Positions 52,476-60,350 of a stretch of DNA of 60,676 nt are shown here, piece after piece; the stretch's first letter is position 1, and each line of letters starts with the position of its first letter. Under the pieces are notes generated by a model, which was not told the DNA's origin, searched no databases, and was given only the letters and a program-made list of their open reading frames with translations. The DNA is from Paracoccaceae bacterium (lineage in GTDB: Bacteria; Pseudomonadota; Alphaproteobacteria; Rhodobacterales; Rhodobacteraceae): contig JAKITE010000005.1 of NCBI GenBank assembly GCA_021648225.1, forward strand, positions 1 to 60,676, given 5' to 3'. The position numbers and the translations under genes are program-made.

Positions 52476-53267
52476 ATGCCGGATGATTTTGTAAACGACA
52501 TGCACGACCAAGACATCAAAAGCCGCCGCTTGGCAGAGGCATTGGTGGTGGATGTTGACGGTTTTGAAGGCCCGCTGGACCTGTTATTGACCCTGTCACG
52601 CACCCAAAAGGTTGATCTGCGCAAGGTGTCCATTCTGGAGCTGGCCGAACAGTATTTGTTATTTGTCGAGGAAGCCAAACGCCTGCGTATTGAATTGGCC
52701 GCCGATTATCTGGTGATGGCGGCTTGGCTGGCATTTCTGAAATCGCGGCTGTTATTGCCTGCGGACCCTGCGGATGAAGGCCCCTCGGGGGAGGAACTAG
52801 CCGCGCATCTGGCATTCCAGCTGGAACGGCTGGAGGCCATGCGCCGCGCTGCGGCACGCCTGATGGCACGCGACCAATTGGGATGGGATTTTTTCGCGCG
52901 CGGGCAGGTTGAGGCTGTGTCGCGCAAACGCACCATTCGTTATACATCGACCTTGCTGGACCTGATGCAGGCCTATGCCCAGACCAAAACTCGCGATGAT
53001 TTTGAACCGCTATCAATGAAACGCACCGCGATTTATACAATGGAACAAGCACTTGAGCGTATGAAAGGCCTGATCGGCCATGCCATGGAATGGGGCGTGC
53101 TGGAGCAGTATTTGCCCGAGGCATGGCGGCTGGACCCTAAAAAGCGCCGTTCGGCCACCGCGTCGACCTTTGCGGCGGCGTTGGAGCTGGTGAAAGAAGG
53201 CAAGCTGGAAATGCGGCAATCGGACATTTTTGAACCGATTGAGCTGCGCAAGCGGGCCGTAAGATGA
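52476..53267 (+). CDS. scpA: Segregation and condensation protein A
   Basis: ScpA is the kleisin subunit that bridges SMC heads in the bacterial condensin. The 263 residues contain FEGPLDLLLTLSRTQKVDL, ISILELAEQY-like KVSILELAEQYLLFVEEAK, the helix-rich DYLVMAAWLAFLKSRLLLP and the C-terminal winged-helix segment (ELVKEGKLEMRQSDIFEPI). I start at the ATG at 52476 with GGGGGA just upstream. It overlaps scpB by four bases. Confidence 0.93.
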   Translation: MPDDFVNDMHDQDIKSRRLAEALVVDVDGFEGPLDLLLTLSRTQKVDLRKVSILELAEQYLLFVEEAKRLRIELAADYLVMAAWLAFLKSRLLLPADPADEGPSGEELAAHLAFQLERLEAMRRAAARLMARDQLGWDFFARGQVEAVSRKRTIRYTSTLLDLMQAYAQTKTRDDFEPLSMKRTAIYTMEQALERMKGLIGHAMEWGVLEQYLPEAWRLDPKKRRSATASTFAAALELVKEGKLEMRQSDIFEPIELRKRAVR

Positions 53268-53893
53268 TCGAGGAAGAAAAGCTCGAATCCCTGTTCGAGG
53301 CCCCGCCAATGGCGGAACAGGAACGTATGATCGAGGCGATCCTGTTTGCCACTGCGGAACCGGTTAGCGTGGCTGAGATTGAAAGCCGGATGCCGCATGG
53401 GTCGGATGTGTCGGAGGCCATGGTTTACCTGCGCAAACGCTATGAGGGCAGGGGGGTTTCGGTTGTAAAAATCGGTGAAGGCTGGGCGTTTCGCACAGCA
53501 CCTGATCTGGGTTTTTTGATGCAAAAAGAACAGGTTGAACATCGGAAATTATCCCGCGCTGCCATCGAGACCTTGGCGATTATTGCTTATCATCAACCCG
53601 CTACTCGGGCCGAGATCGAGGAAATTCGCGGCGTGTCTGTCTCGCGCGGCACTATTGATATGCTGATGGAGCTGGGCTGGGTCAAAATCGGCCGTCGCCG
53701 CATGACCCCGGGGCGGCCGGTGACGTTTACGGTGACGCAAGGGTTTTTGGATCATTTCGGATTAGAGACCTCGCGCGATCTGCCGGGGGTTAAAGAACTG
53801 CGCGATTCCGGCCTGCTGGATAACCGCCCCGCACCGGGGATGTTGGCGGAGGATGAAGAAAATGACGGCGACCAAGACGACATGTTCTCGTAG
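53264..53893 (+). CDS. scpB: Segregation and condensation protein B
   Basis: ScpB, 209 residues, is the winged-helix partner (kite protein) of ScpA in the SMC complex. Family stretches: MIEAILFATAEPVSVAEIE, GWAFRTAPDL, LSRAAIETLAIIAYHQPATR with EIEEIRGVSVSRGTI, and RRRMTPGRPVTFTVTQGFL. Its start overlaps scpA by ATGA. In related genomes tatABC commonly follows (from memory); here a palindromic element and a small gene follow instead. Confidence 0.93.
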   Translation: MIEEEKLESLFEAPPMAEQERMIEAILFATAEPVSVAEIESRMPHGSDVSEAMVYLRKRYEGRGVSVVKIGEGWAFRTAPDLGFLMQKEQVEHRKLSRAAIETLAIIAYHQPATRAEIEEIRGVSVSRGTIDMLMELGWVKIGRRRMTPGRPVTFTVTQGFLDHFGLETSRDLPGVKELRDSGLLDNRPAPGMLAEDEENDGDQDDMFS

Positions 53894-54008
53894 AGTGGGG
53901 TTCCACCCCGCCACCCGTTAACCTTTATGCAAAATTCGCCAAAACAGATGTAATTTTTCCATAAGTTTTGTGTAAGTTTTCCATATGCCGCCGAAAGGTT
54001 AACGAAAC

Positions 54009-54029
54009 GGTGCGTGGAGACCACGCACC
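54009..54029. repeat. REP-like hairpin with GGTGCGTGG arms
   Basis: A perfect 9-bp stem, GGTGCGTGG (54009-54017) and CCACGCACC (54021-54029), closes a 3-base loop AGA and is followed by CTACGGGG. Stems of the type GTAGGGTGCGT/ACGCACCCTAC are known as repetitive extragenic palindromes in diverse bacteria (from memory). It lies after scpB, where it could stabilise transcript ends. Another short GTGGGG/CCCC stem lies at about 53895-53910. Only one copy was seen in this window. Confidence 0.7.
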
Positions 54030-54076
54030 CTACGGGGCTGTTGAAAAACCTTCATTATTCGGGTATAGGCAATGCC

Positions 54077-54256
54077 ATGGAACGTATTATATCAATGATC
54101 ATTCGTCGTGTTGCCATGGGCGCTTTGCGCAAAGGGTTAAACCGATCAAAACCAAATACCCCTGCCGGTAAAACCGCAGAGCAGCCGCAATCGGGGCAGC
54201 AAGTCAGCCAAGCCCGAAAGCTTGGGCGGCTGGTGCGGCGGATTGGCCGGTTTTAG
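54077..54256 (+). CDS. Small basic protein, 59 residues
   Basis: A short basic protein starting MERIISMIIRRVAMGALRKG with an amphipathic or hydrophobic N-terminus, a Pro/Gln-rich middle and a basic end (RKLGRLVRRIGRF). Similar short proteins starting MERIIxMIIRR occur in roseobacters (from memory). The ATG at 54077 is preceded by a weak AGGC. Its end overlaps the convergent deaminase-like gene by four bases. Function is unknown. Confidence 0.6.
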   Translation: MERIISMIIRRVAMGALRKGLNRSKPNTPAGKTAEQPQSGQQVSQARKLGRLVRRIGRF

Positions 54257-55353
54257 GGGTTTTGGAAATGTTTCGACAGCTTCAGGCCTTGGCCCTGATA
54301 ATTCGACCCCAGATCAGCACCGTATAAAACTTCCGGCACTTCCTGCATTTTCTCGTAAACCAAGCGCCCGACGATTTGTGCGTGTTCCAGCACAAACGGG
54401 GCCTCGTGGCAGCGCACCTCTAGCACCCCGCGCGAGCCTTTGCCGCCGGCATCGGCATTGCCAAAACCGGGGTCAAAGAAACCGGCGTAATGCACGCGGA
54501 ATTCACCTACCATGGCCAGATACGGGGCCATTTCTGCGGCGCAATCGGGCGGGATATGCACGGCCTCGCGGGAAACCAGAATGTAAAAAGCGCCGGGGTC
54601 AAGAATGATATGGCCGTTGGGCGCGGTGACCGGTTCCCAGAAATCGGCAACCGGATAATGATCTAGCTGGTCGAGATCAATCAGGCCGGTATGGGGTTTG
54701 GCGCGGTATCCGACGATTTTGCCAAGATCCGTCGATAGATCAACCGAAAAGCCCAGACCGTTATCAATATGGGCGTCGGAATCAACCAGGCCTTGCGTGG
54801 CATCCAGCGCGCGCAGTTCATCATCGGATAACACAACCTGACCGTAACGAAACCTGATCTGGTTCAGCCGCATGCCTTCACGCGCCAGCACCGAAAACGA
54901 GCGCGGCGATATTTCGGCATAAAGCGGCCCTGAATATCCGGCGTCTATGCGGTCAAATTCAACCGCGTTATTGGTGATAAGCCGCGTAAACAGATCAAGC
55001 CGACCGGTTGAGGATTTGGCATTGGCCACCGCATTGATATGATCCGGCAGGTTTAGCGATTCTTGTAATTGCACCAGATAAACACAGCCTTTTTCCAGCA
55101 CTGCGCCATCTGTCAGATCAATTTCATGGGTGGAGAAATCAGCCAGCCGTGCTTCAATTCCGGCTTTAGCGGGCAGAAACGATGCGCGCACCCGCCATGC
55201 CTTATTGCCAAGACGCAGATCAAGGCTGGCGGGCTGGATTTGCGGGGTGGGGATGGTGTGGCTGCTGGTGATCTGGCCGGCTGCAATCATTTGCTGAATG
55301 GCTTGAAAGGGCAAAACGCCTTGGTTTTTCTGCCATGGATTTTGCTGGCTCAT
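54253..55353 (-). CDS. 2'-deoxycytidine 5'-triphosphate deaminase-type protein (Dcd/dUTPase superfamily)
   Basis: A 366-residue two-domain protein of the Dcd/DUT superfamily, found in alphaproteobacteria as a long dCTP deaminase. Features: IQPASLDLRLGNKAWRVRAS, then LDLFTRLITNNAVEFDRIDAGYSG in the trimer-type active site (Dcd motif), NQIRFRYG, and the second half with GFGNADAGGKGSRGVLEVRCH. It should make dUMP/dUTP precursors for thymidylate. The frame continues upstream into tRNA-Pro and is rejected there; start is the ATG at 55353 or 55359 (MKM), both behind a GAGGGGGGGG ribosome-binding stretch. Confidence 0.88.
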   Translation of the reverse strand: MSQQNPWQKNQGVLPFQAIQQMIAAGQITSSHTIPTPQIQPASLDLRLGNKAWRVRASFLPAKAGIEARLADFSTHEIDLTDGAVLEKGCVYLVQLQESLNLPDHINAVANAKSSTGRLDLFTRLITNNAVEFDRIDAGYSGPLYAEISPRSFSVLAREGMRLNQIRFRYGQVVLSDDELRALDATQGLVDSDAHIDNGLGFSVDLSTDLGKIVGYRAKPHTGLIDLDQLDHYPVADFWEPVTAPNGHIILDPGAFYILVSREAVHIPPDCAAEMAPYLAMVGEFRVHYAGFFDPGFGNADAGGKGSRGVLEVRCHEAPFVLEHAQIVGRLVYEKMQEVPEVLYGADLGSNYQGQGLKLSKHFQNP

Positions 55354-55382
55354 TTTCATCCCCCCCCTCGAGATTGAAAATT

Positions 55383-55459
55383 TGGTCGGGCTAGCGGGAT
55401 TCGAACCCACGGCCTTTCGTCCCCCAGACGAACGCGCTACCAAGCTGCGCCATAGCCCG
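55383..55459 (-). tRNA. tRNA-Pro (anticodon GGG)
   Basis: Minus-strand cloverleaf of 77 bases: acceptor CGGGCTA/TAGCCCG, discriminator A and encoded CCA (55383-55385). The anticodon stem TTCGT/ACGAA encloses loop CTGGGGG, so the anticodon is GGG (reads CCC/CCU). The T arm contains GTTCGAATC. It lies between merR and the dCTP-deaminase-type gene. Confidence 0.97.
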
Positions 55460-55515
55460 ACTGTGGCTGTTTATATCGTCAAAATTGGTGGTGGCAAGGG
55501 CGAAACGTAACGTCA

Positions 55516-55917
55516 TTAAAACGTAGCCTCGATAGAGGCTTTTAACTGCTGCAATTGGCTAATGATTGCCCTCAAATCAATAGGCGTATCGGAAGGTGCA
55601 TCGACAGGTTTGCTGACAGGTTCATCGGGGGAGGCGTCGGCAAGCGGTTCGGGCACCATGCTGCTGACATGCTTAACCCCTTTGGATTTCAGGATTTTCT
55701 GCGCGCCTTTGATGGTCAGCCCGTCTTCATACAGCAAATGCTGGATACCGCGCAGCAGGTCAACATCCGAGGGCCGGTAATAGCGCCGCCCGCCACCGCG
55801 TTTTAGCGGCGAAATCTGGGTGAAACGGCTTTCCCAGAAACGTAAAACATGGGCAGGCAGGTCCAGCAGATCAGCGACCTCGCTGATGGTTCGAAATGCC
55901 TGTGCCGATTTTTGCAT
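55516..55917 (-). CDS. MerR-family transcriptional regulator
   Basis: A 133-residue regulator with an N-terminal MerR winged helix (FRTISEVADLLDLPAHVLRF, then RGGGRRYYRPSDVDLLRGI, residues 8-60) and a short acidic, proline-containing tail instead of a metal-binding or ligand domain. This stand-alone form, directly after ihfA (2-base gap), is a conserved alphaproteobacterial neighbour. The signal sensed is unknown. Confidence 0.88.
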   Translation of the reverse strand: MQKSAQAFRTISEVADLLDLPAHVLRFWESRFTQISPLKRGGGRRYYRPSDVDLLRGIQHLLYEDGLTIKGAQKILKSKGVKHVSSMVPEPLADASPDEPVSKPVDAPSDTPIDLRAIISQLQQLKASIEATF

Positions 55918-55919
55918 TT

Positions 55920-56222
55920 TCAGGCTTTGTTGCCGTTATCCACGCGTTCCTTCATCAGATGTGAAGGGCGGAAGGTTAGCACGCGGCGCGGGGCGATCGG
56001 GACTTCTTCGCCGGTTTTGGGGTTGCGGCCAATGCGGGCATTTTTATCGCGGATCGAAAACGTGCCAAAAGATGATATTTTGACGTTTTCACCCCCTACC
56101 AGTGCTTCGGCCATATAGCCCAGCACTGATTCAACCAATTCAGCTGATTCGTTGCGTGACAGGCCGACTTCGCGAAATACCGCTTCGCTGAGGTCCATTC
56201 TCGTTAATGTTGCATTGCTCAC
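55920..56222 (-). CDS. ihfA: Integration host factor subunit alpha
   Basis: A 100-residue HU/IHF-family DNA-bending protein. It carries the N-terminal helices (LTRMDLSEAVFREVGLSRNE), the FGTFSIRDKNARIGRNPKTG arm with the proline that intercalates into DNA, and VLTFRPSHLMKERV at the end. It heterodimerises with IhfB (not in the window). It lies between fabH and merR; ihfA-merR is the usual pair in this group. Confidence 0.94.
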   Translation of the reverse strand: MSNATLTRMDLSEAVFREVGLSRNESAELVESVLGYMAEALVGGENVKISSFGTFSIRDKNARIGRNPKTGEEVPIAPRRVLTFRPSHLMKERVDNGNKA

Positions 56223-56305
56223 AGATTCGCTCCCTTGGTTTGTAAACAGGTTATGTGAAAAAGGGAAAGCGAGTCAATATCAATGACTTATGCGGCGGCG
56301 TGGAT

Positions 56306-57283
56306 TCACCACCGTAAGGTGGCTGCACCCCATGCCAGACCGCCGCCAATGCCTTCCATCAGCAATAAATCGCCGCGTTTGATCTGGCCACGCTGATAGG
56401 CCACCGATAATGCCAGCGGAATGGACGCCGCCGAGGTGTTGCCGTGGTCTTGCACGGTCACCACCACGCGGTCCATGGTCAGGCCCATTTTGGCCACGGT
56501 GCGTTTGATAATACGCAGATTTGCCTGATGGGGGATTACCCAGGTGACATCATCAACCGTAACGCCCGCGCGTTCCAGCGCGATTTCGCCGGTCTGGGCC
56601 AGCTTGCCAACCGCGTGTTTGAATACTTCTTGCCCCTGCATTCTCAAAACGCCGGTGGTCTGGGTGCTGGAAACGCCGCCATCCACATAAAGCAGATCAT
56701 TATAGCGGCCATCGGATTGCAGGTCGGTGGACAGGATACCTTGGTCGGCACTGTCGCCATTGCCTTGTCTTGCCTCAAGAATAAGCGCGCCTGCGCCATC
56801 GCCAAACAGCACACAGGTGGAACGGTCGCTCCAATCCATGATGCGCGAAAAGGTCTCGGCGCCTATTACCAATACCCGTTCGGCTTGCCCCGAAACGATC
56901 AGTGCGTTGGCGGTGCTGATTGCATAGATAAACCCGGCGCAAACCGCCTGAATATCAAAGGCAAAGCCGGTATTCATGCCAAGCGCGGCCTGTAATTTGC
57001 TGGCGGTAGAGGGAAAAGTCTGGTCAGGGGTGCTGGTGGCCAGAACAATCGCATCAAGGTCACTGGCGGTTAATCCGGCGTCTTTTAATGCCATTTTGGC
57101 GGCTTCGAGTGCTAAATCCGATGTTAATTGCCCTTCAGCGGCAAAATGGCGGCGCTCAATGCCGGAGCGGGAGCGGATCCATTCATCGGAGGTATCCAGG
57201 GTTTTTTCAAATTCGGCGTTTTCCACCACGCGTTCGGGCAGATAATGCCCCACGCCAACAGCCACAGCACGGGTAACGGTCAT
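56306..57283 (-). CDS. fabH: Beta-ketoacyl-ACP synthase III
   Basis: FabH (325 residues) condenses acetyl-CoA with malonyl-ACP to start fatty acid synthesis. The Cys-His-Asn triad is visible: Cys in DIQAVCAGFIYA, His in WVIPHQANLRI and Asn in DHGNTSAASIPLAL. SDEWIRSRSGIERR and LLMEGIGGGLAWG are further family segments. It starts just after plsX (2-base gap) and shares its transcript. Confidence 0.96.
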   Translation of the reverse strand: MTVTRAVAVGVGHYLPERVVENAEFEKTLDTSDEWIRSRSGIERRHFAAEGQLTSDLALEAAKMALKDAGLTASDLDAIVLATSTPDQTFPSTASKLQAALGMNTGFAFDIQAVCAGFIYAISTANALIVSGQAERVLVIGAETFSRIMDWSDRSTCVLFGDGAGALILEARQGNGDSADQGILSTDLQSDGRYNDLLYVDGGVSSTQTTGVLRMQGQEVFKHAVGKLAQTGEIALERAGVTVDDVTWVIPHQANLRIIKRTVAKMGLTMDRVVVTVQDHGNTSAASIPLALSVAYQRGQIKRGDLLLMEGIGGGLAWGAATLRW

Positions 57284-57285
57284 TT

Positions 57286-58383
57286 TTACGCCTCGTTATT
57301 AAGTGAAAGCGCATCTTTGCTTGCGGCGAGGCCGGACGCAACCCGCGCTGTCAGTTTTTCTGAAAAATCATTTTGCGCCAGTTGATGGGCCAGCTTGATG
57401 GCCGCCGCAACGCCGGTGGCATCTGCGCCGCCATGGGATTTAACCACAATGCCGTTCAGACCCAGAAACACACCACCGTTGACGCGGCGCGGATCAATGC
57501 GTTTGGATAGACGCCGCAGGCTGGTCATGGCAAACAACGCGCCGATGCGCGATAAAGGCGTGTGCGAAAAGGCGCGTTTTAACAGGTTGCTAACATGTTT
57601 TGCAGTGCCTTCGCCGGTTTTCAGGGCGACATTGCCGGTGAAACCGTCGGTGACAATAACGTCAACCCGGTCTGAAGGAATATCGCTGCCCTCGACATAG
57701 CCGACAAATTCGAAATCCGAGGTTTCAGCAACCGTGCTTACCAATTTGGCGGCCTCGTGCAATTCGGGGCGGCCTTTGAATTCTTCGGTGCCGACATTTA
57801 ACAACCCAACCCGTGGGCAGGGTAGGCCCATGCCGTTGCGCGCGTATGAAGCGCCCATGATTGCATATTTTAACAAATCCTGCGCGTTGGCTTTTATATC
57901 GGCGCCCACATCCAGCATGATATTATGCCTTTGTGGATTGGCCGAGGGCCAAAGGATGGCAATGGCAGGCCGGTCCACACCGGGGGCTTTACGCAGACGC
58001 ACCACCGACATGGCCATTAAGGCGCCGGTATTGCCACAAGAAACGGCTGCCTGGGCCGCGCCGGTTTTTACCGCGTCAATTGTGGCCCACATGCTGGATT
58101 TTTTACCACCGCGCAAGGCGGCCGAGGGTTTTTCATCCATGCCGATGATCTGTTCGGTGGCATTGATTTCACAAAGCGCCGCCAGATCAGGTTTGCGTTT
58201 CAGGCACTTGCCGATCTGGTCAGCATCGCCATTAACAATAAACCGCACGTCGGGGTTTTTGCGGGCAAATTTTGCCATGCCGCCTATTACAGCCGAAACA
58301 CCACTGTCGCCGCCCATGGCATCAACAGAGATCACAGTGTTTGCTGTGTTTTGCAGGGTGTCCGGTTTGTGCGTCTCGCCCAT
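57286..58383 (-). CDS. plsX: Phosphate acyltransferase PlsX
   Basis: PlsX (365 residues) makes acyl-phosphate from acyl-ACP, feeding PlsY in phospholipid synthesis. Landmarks are SVDAMGGDSGVSAVIGG at the N-terminus, FIVNGDADQIG, VSCGNTGALMAMS and VDVIVTDGFTGNVALKTGEG. The first about 15 residues before AVDAMGGD-like sequence are an extra leader. It lies between rpmF (21-base gap) and fabH, the conserved order linking translation and fatty acid synthesis. Confidence 0.96.
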   Translation of the reverse strand: MGETHKPDTLQNTANTVISVDAMGGDSGVSAVIGGMAKFARKNPDVRFIVNGDADQIGKCLKRKPDLAALCEINATEQIIGMDEKPSAALRGGKKSSMWATIDAVKTGAAQAAVSCGNTGALMAMSVVRLRKAPGVDRPAIAILWPSANPQRHNIMLDVGADIKANAQDLLKYAIMGASYARNGMGLPCPRVGLLNVGTEEFKGRPELHEAAKLVSTVAETSDFEFVGYVEGSDIPSDRVDVIVTDGFTGNVALKTGEGTAKHVSNLLKRAFSHTPLSRIGALFAMTSLRRLSKRIDPRRVNGGVFLGLNGIVVKSHGGADATGVAAAIKLAHQLAQNDFSEKLTARVASGLAASKDALSLNNEA

Positions 58384-58404
58384 TGCCGGACCTATCCCCG
58401 CGGC

Positions 58405-58611
58405 TTATGCCGCGTCTTCGTCCAGGTCGATCTCGTCAACCAGAACCACAACTTCGCGGTCTGCGTAATGACCACATGAAGGGCAAACATGATGCGGGCG
58501 TTTCAGCTCGCCGCAGTTTGTGCATTCATTCGGATTCGCGCCAGCCAAGGCCAGATGCGCACGGCGCATGCCACGTTTGGAGCGGGTGATTTTACTCTTT
58601 GGAACAGCCAT
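58405..58611 (-). CDS. rpmF: 50S ribosomal protein L32
   Basis: A 68-residue L32 with the family N-terminus MAVPKSKITRSKRGMRRAHL and a zinc-ribbon with four cysteines (ECTNCGELKRPHHVCPSCGHY). The acidic C-terminal tail (VDEIDLDEDAA) is typical of alphaproteobacteria. It lies upstream of plsX in the conserved operon; a 138-base gap to yceD may hold the promoter. Confidence 0.97.
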   Translation of the reverse strand: MAVPKSKITRSKRGMRRAHLALAGANPNECTNCGELKRPHHVCPSCGHYADREVVVLVDEIDLDEDAA

Positions 58612-58749
58612 TGTTTTCGACCTTAAATCAAACGGAATTTAACCGCATTACGTATATCTTGGGGCGGATTAGCAGGAATTTCCCGCGCATGCAAACCCCA
58701 ACAGGAATTGAAGGGCGGAAAATACCTATTATCGCGCAAATAACAAGCC

Positions 58750-59319
58750 TTATTCGGAGGGCTTGCCCAGTTTTTCCTTTAGGGCAGCCAAGCCGGCAAA
58801 AGGTTTGATTTCTGCATCGGTGATTATTGCCTGCCCTTCAGGGGTGGCGCTGGCATTTTGCATCTCTGCCCCTTCTTTTTTTGGGTAAAGCGGGATTTCA
58901 AGCGAAAGCGCCTCGGTGGCAATGATGCCGATATCAATGATTTTGCCCAGTGGCTCCAATTCGTCATCCAGCTCGGTTTCGTCATTTTCATCGGGCATTT
59001 TGTCTTCGGGTAGAAATTTTATGCGCAATTGCACATCGATTCGGGTGCGCACCGGTTCGGCACAGATCACGCAGACCTGCGACACCGTCGCGCCCAGTTC
59101 GCCGTCAAGTTGCCAGCTGCGCGCCCCGAGCGGTGCGATTTCGCCGCGCATCCGCATTTTTTTAAGCCCCGTCAGGCCCAGCGCTACTGCCAGCGCGGAT
59201 TGTTCAGCCGCATCGGGCACCAGATCAAATTTGATCAAACGGCTGGCCGGCAGGCTGTCGACCTCGTAGGGCCGGGAAAACGGGGGGGATTCGGGTGGAT
59301 TTTCGGGTTGGTCGGCCAT
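58750..59319 (-). CDS. yceD: YceD/DUF177 protein
   Basis: A 189-residue DUF177 protein, known in other bacteria as YceD and linked to 23S rRNA or L32 function. Family parts: RSWQLDGELGATVSQVCVIC (the two cysteines CVIC and EPVRTRIDVQL), the acidic EDKMPDENDETELDDELEP and the C-terminal PFAGLAALKEKLG. I start at the ATG at 59319 (MADQPENP); the frame runs back to 59430. It precedes rpmF and diverges from bamE. Confidence 0.9.
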   Translation of the reverse strand: MADQPENPPESPPFSRPYEVDSLPASRLIKFDLVPDAAEQSALAVALGLTGLKKMRMRGEIAPLGARSWQLDGELGATVSQVCVICAEPVRTRIDVQLRIKFLPEDKMPDENDETELDDELEPLGKIIDIGIIATEALSLEIPLYPKKEGAEMQNASATPEGQAIITDAEIKPFAGLAALKEKLGKPSE

Positions 59320-59422
59320 AATACACTCATATAAATGGTTTTTGCATGTCACATTGCTTGCGTCAGCTTCAAGTATATGGAACAACATGCGAGAGTTTGG
59401 CAATATGTCGCCTGAGGACACT

Positions 59423-59881
59423 ATGAGCAAGTCAGTATTTAAAAAGTTTTTAATTATGTCGGCATTTGCCGGCGTGTTAAGCGCCTGTGTTCCACAGATT
59501 GATGTGCATGGTTATGTGCCGATTGCGGCAGATGTTGCGGCCATTACGCCCGGTAAAGATACCCGGGATTCGGTGCTGGCATTGCTTGGCACGCCCACAA
59601 CCACCGGCGCACAAGGATCTGATACCTGGTATTATATTTCCAGCAGGGTGGAACGGGTGGCGTTCATGGCCCCCAACGAGGTCGAACGGCAGATTGTCGC
59701 AGTTATTTTTTCCGGCAATGGCAGGGTTTCAGCGGTGGAGCATTTTTCGCTGGAAGACGGGCGGATCATTGATCTGAACCGCAATGTCACCGTAACCGAC
59801 GGGCGCCGCCTGACATTCTTTGAGCAATTGCTGGGCAATCTGGGCAATTTCAGCGCCGAAAGCTTTTTGGGCGGCGGTTAA
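59423..59881 (+). CDS. bamE: Outer membrane assembly lipoprotein BamE
   Basis: A 152-residue SmpA/OmlA-type lipoprotein of the BAM complex. The signal ends in a lipobox (AFAGVLSAC, lipidated Cys22), followed by the family core: ITPGKDTRDSVLALLGTPTT, WYYISSRVERVAF and VIFSGNGRVSAVEHFSLEDG. I start at the ATG at 59423 with GAGG six bases upstream; the frame extends to 59342. It diverges from yceD and is convergent with msrB, overlapping it by four bases. Confidence 0.93.
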   Translation: MSKSVFKKFLIMSAFAGVLSACVPQIDVHGYVPIAADVAAITPGKDTRDSVLALLGTPTTTGAQGSDTWYYISSRVERVAFMAPNEVERQIVAVIFSGNGRVSAVEHFSLEDGRIIDLNRNVTVTDGRRLTFFEQLLGNLGNFSAESFLGGG

Positions 59882-60267
59882 TTCTGTTTGAATTCAAGCG
59901 CGGATCCATTCATGCAAAACCGCAGGCCGGTTGGTTGCGGCCCATCGGGAAAAACATGGCCCAGATGGCTGTCACAACCCGCACAAATGACCTCGGTGCG
60001 GGTGATAAAAAATTTCCGGTCGGCTGTTTGTTTAACCGAATCGTTATTTACGGGCTGGTAAAAGCTGGGCCAGCCGGTGCCGCTGTCAAATTTTGCATCC
60101 ATGTCAAACAGGACCGCATCACAACAGACGCAATGAAATATGCCTTTGGCATCCGGATAGCTGTCATTTGAAAATGCCGGTTCTGTGGCGGATTTTTGAG
60201 TGACTTTATAGGCCAGCTTTGATAGCTGCGCCCGCCATTCGGCATCTGTTTTAACGGTTTTTTCCAT
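59878..60267 (-). CDS. msrB: Peptide methionine (R)-S-oxide reductase MsrB
   Basis: A 129-residue MsrB that repairs methionine-R-sulfoxide. Two zinc-binding CxxC pairs are visible (HCVCCDAVLF and VICAGCDSHLGHVFPDG), plus SGTGWPSFYQP and the catalytic cysteine in LRFCMNGSALEF. A resolving cysteine may be supplied by the CVCC region. Cytoplasmic, no signal peptide. It diverges from the acyltransferase gene at the right edge. Confidence 0.95.
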   Translation of the reverse strand: MEKTVKTDAEWRAQLSKLAYKVTQKSATEPAFSNDSYPDAKGIFHCVCCDAVLFDMDAKFDSGTGWPSFYQPVNNDSVKQTADRKFFITRTEVICAGCDSHLGHVFPDGPQPTGLRFCMNGSALEFKQN

Positions 60268-60350
60268 TCTTGCCTCTTTTTAACACAGAATTGATAGGTA
60301 ACTGCCCGATCTAGCGTATAGTATTAAAAACAAATTTGGCAGGCAATGTG

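Noticed and set aside
55360..55443. N-terminal extension of the dCTP-deaminase-type protein
   Set aside because: The extra codons are translated tRNA-Pro sequence and the flanking spacer, so the start must be at 55359 or 55353.
60291..60322. TTGATA and TATAGT as a promoter for the olsB-like gene
   Set aside because: The spacing is 20 bases, too long for a convincing sigma-70-type promoter.
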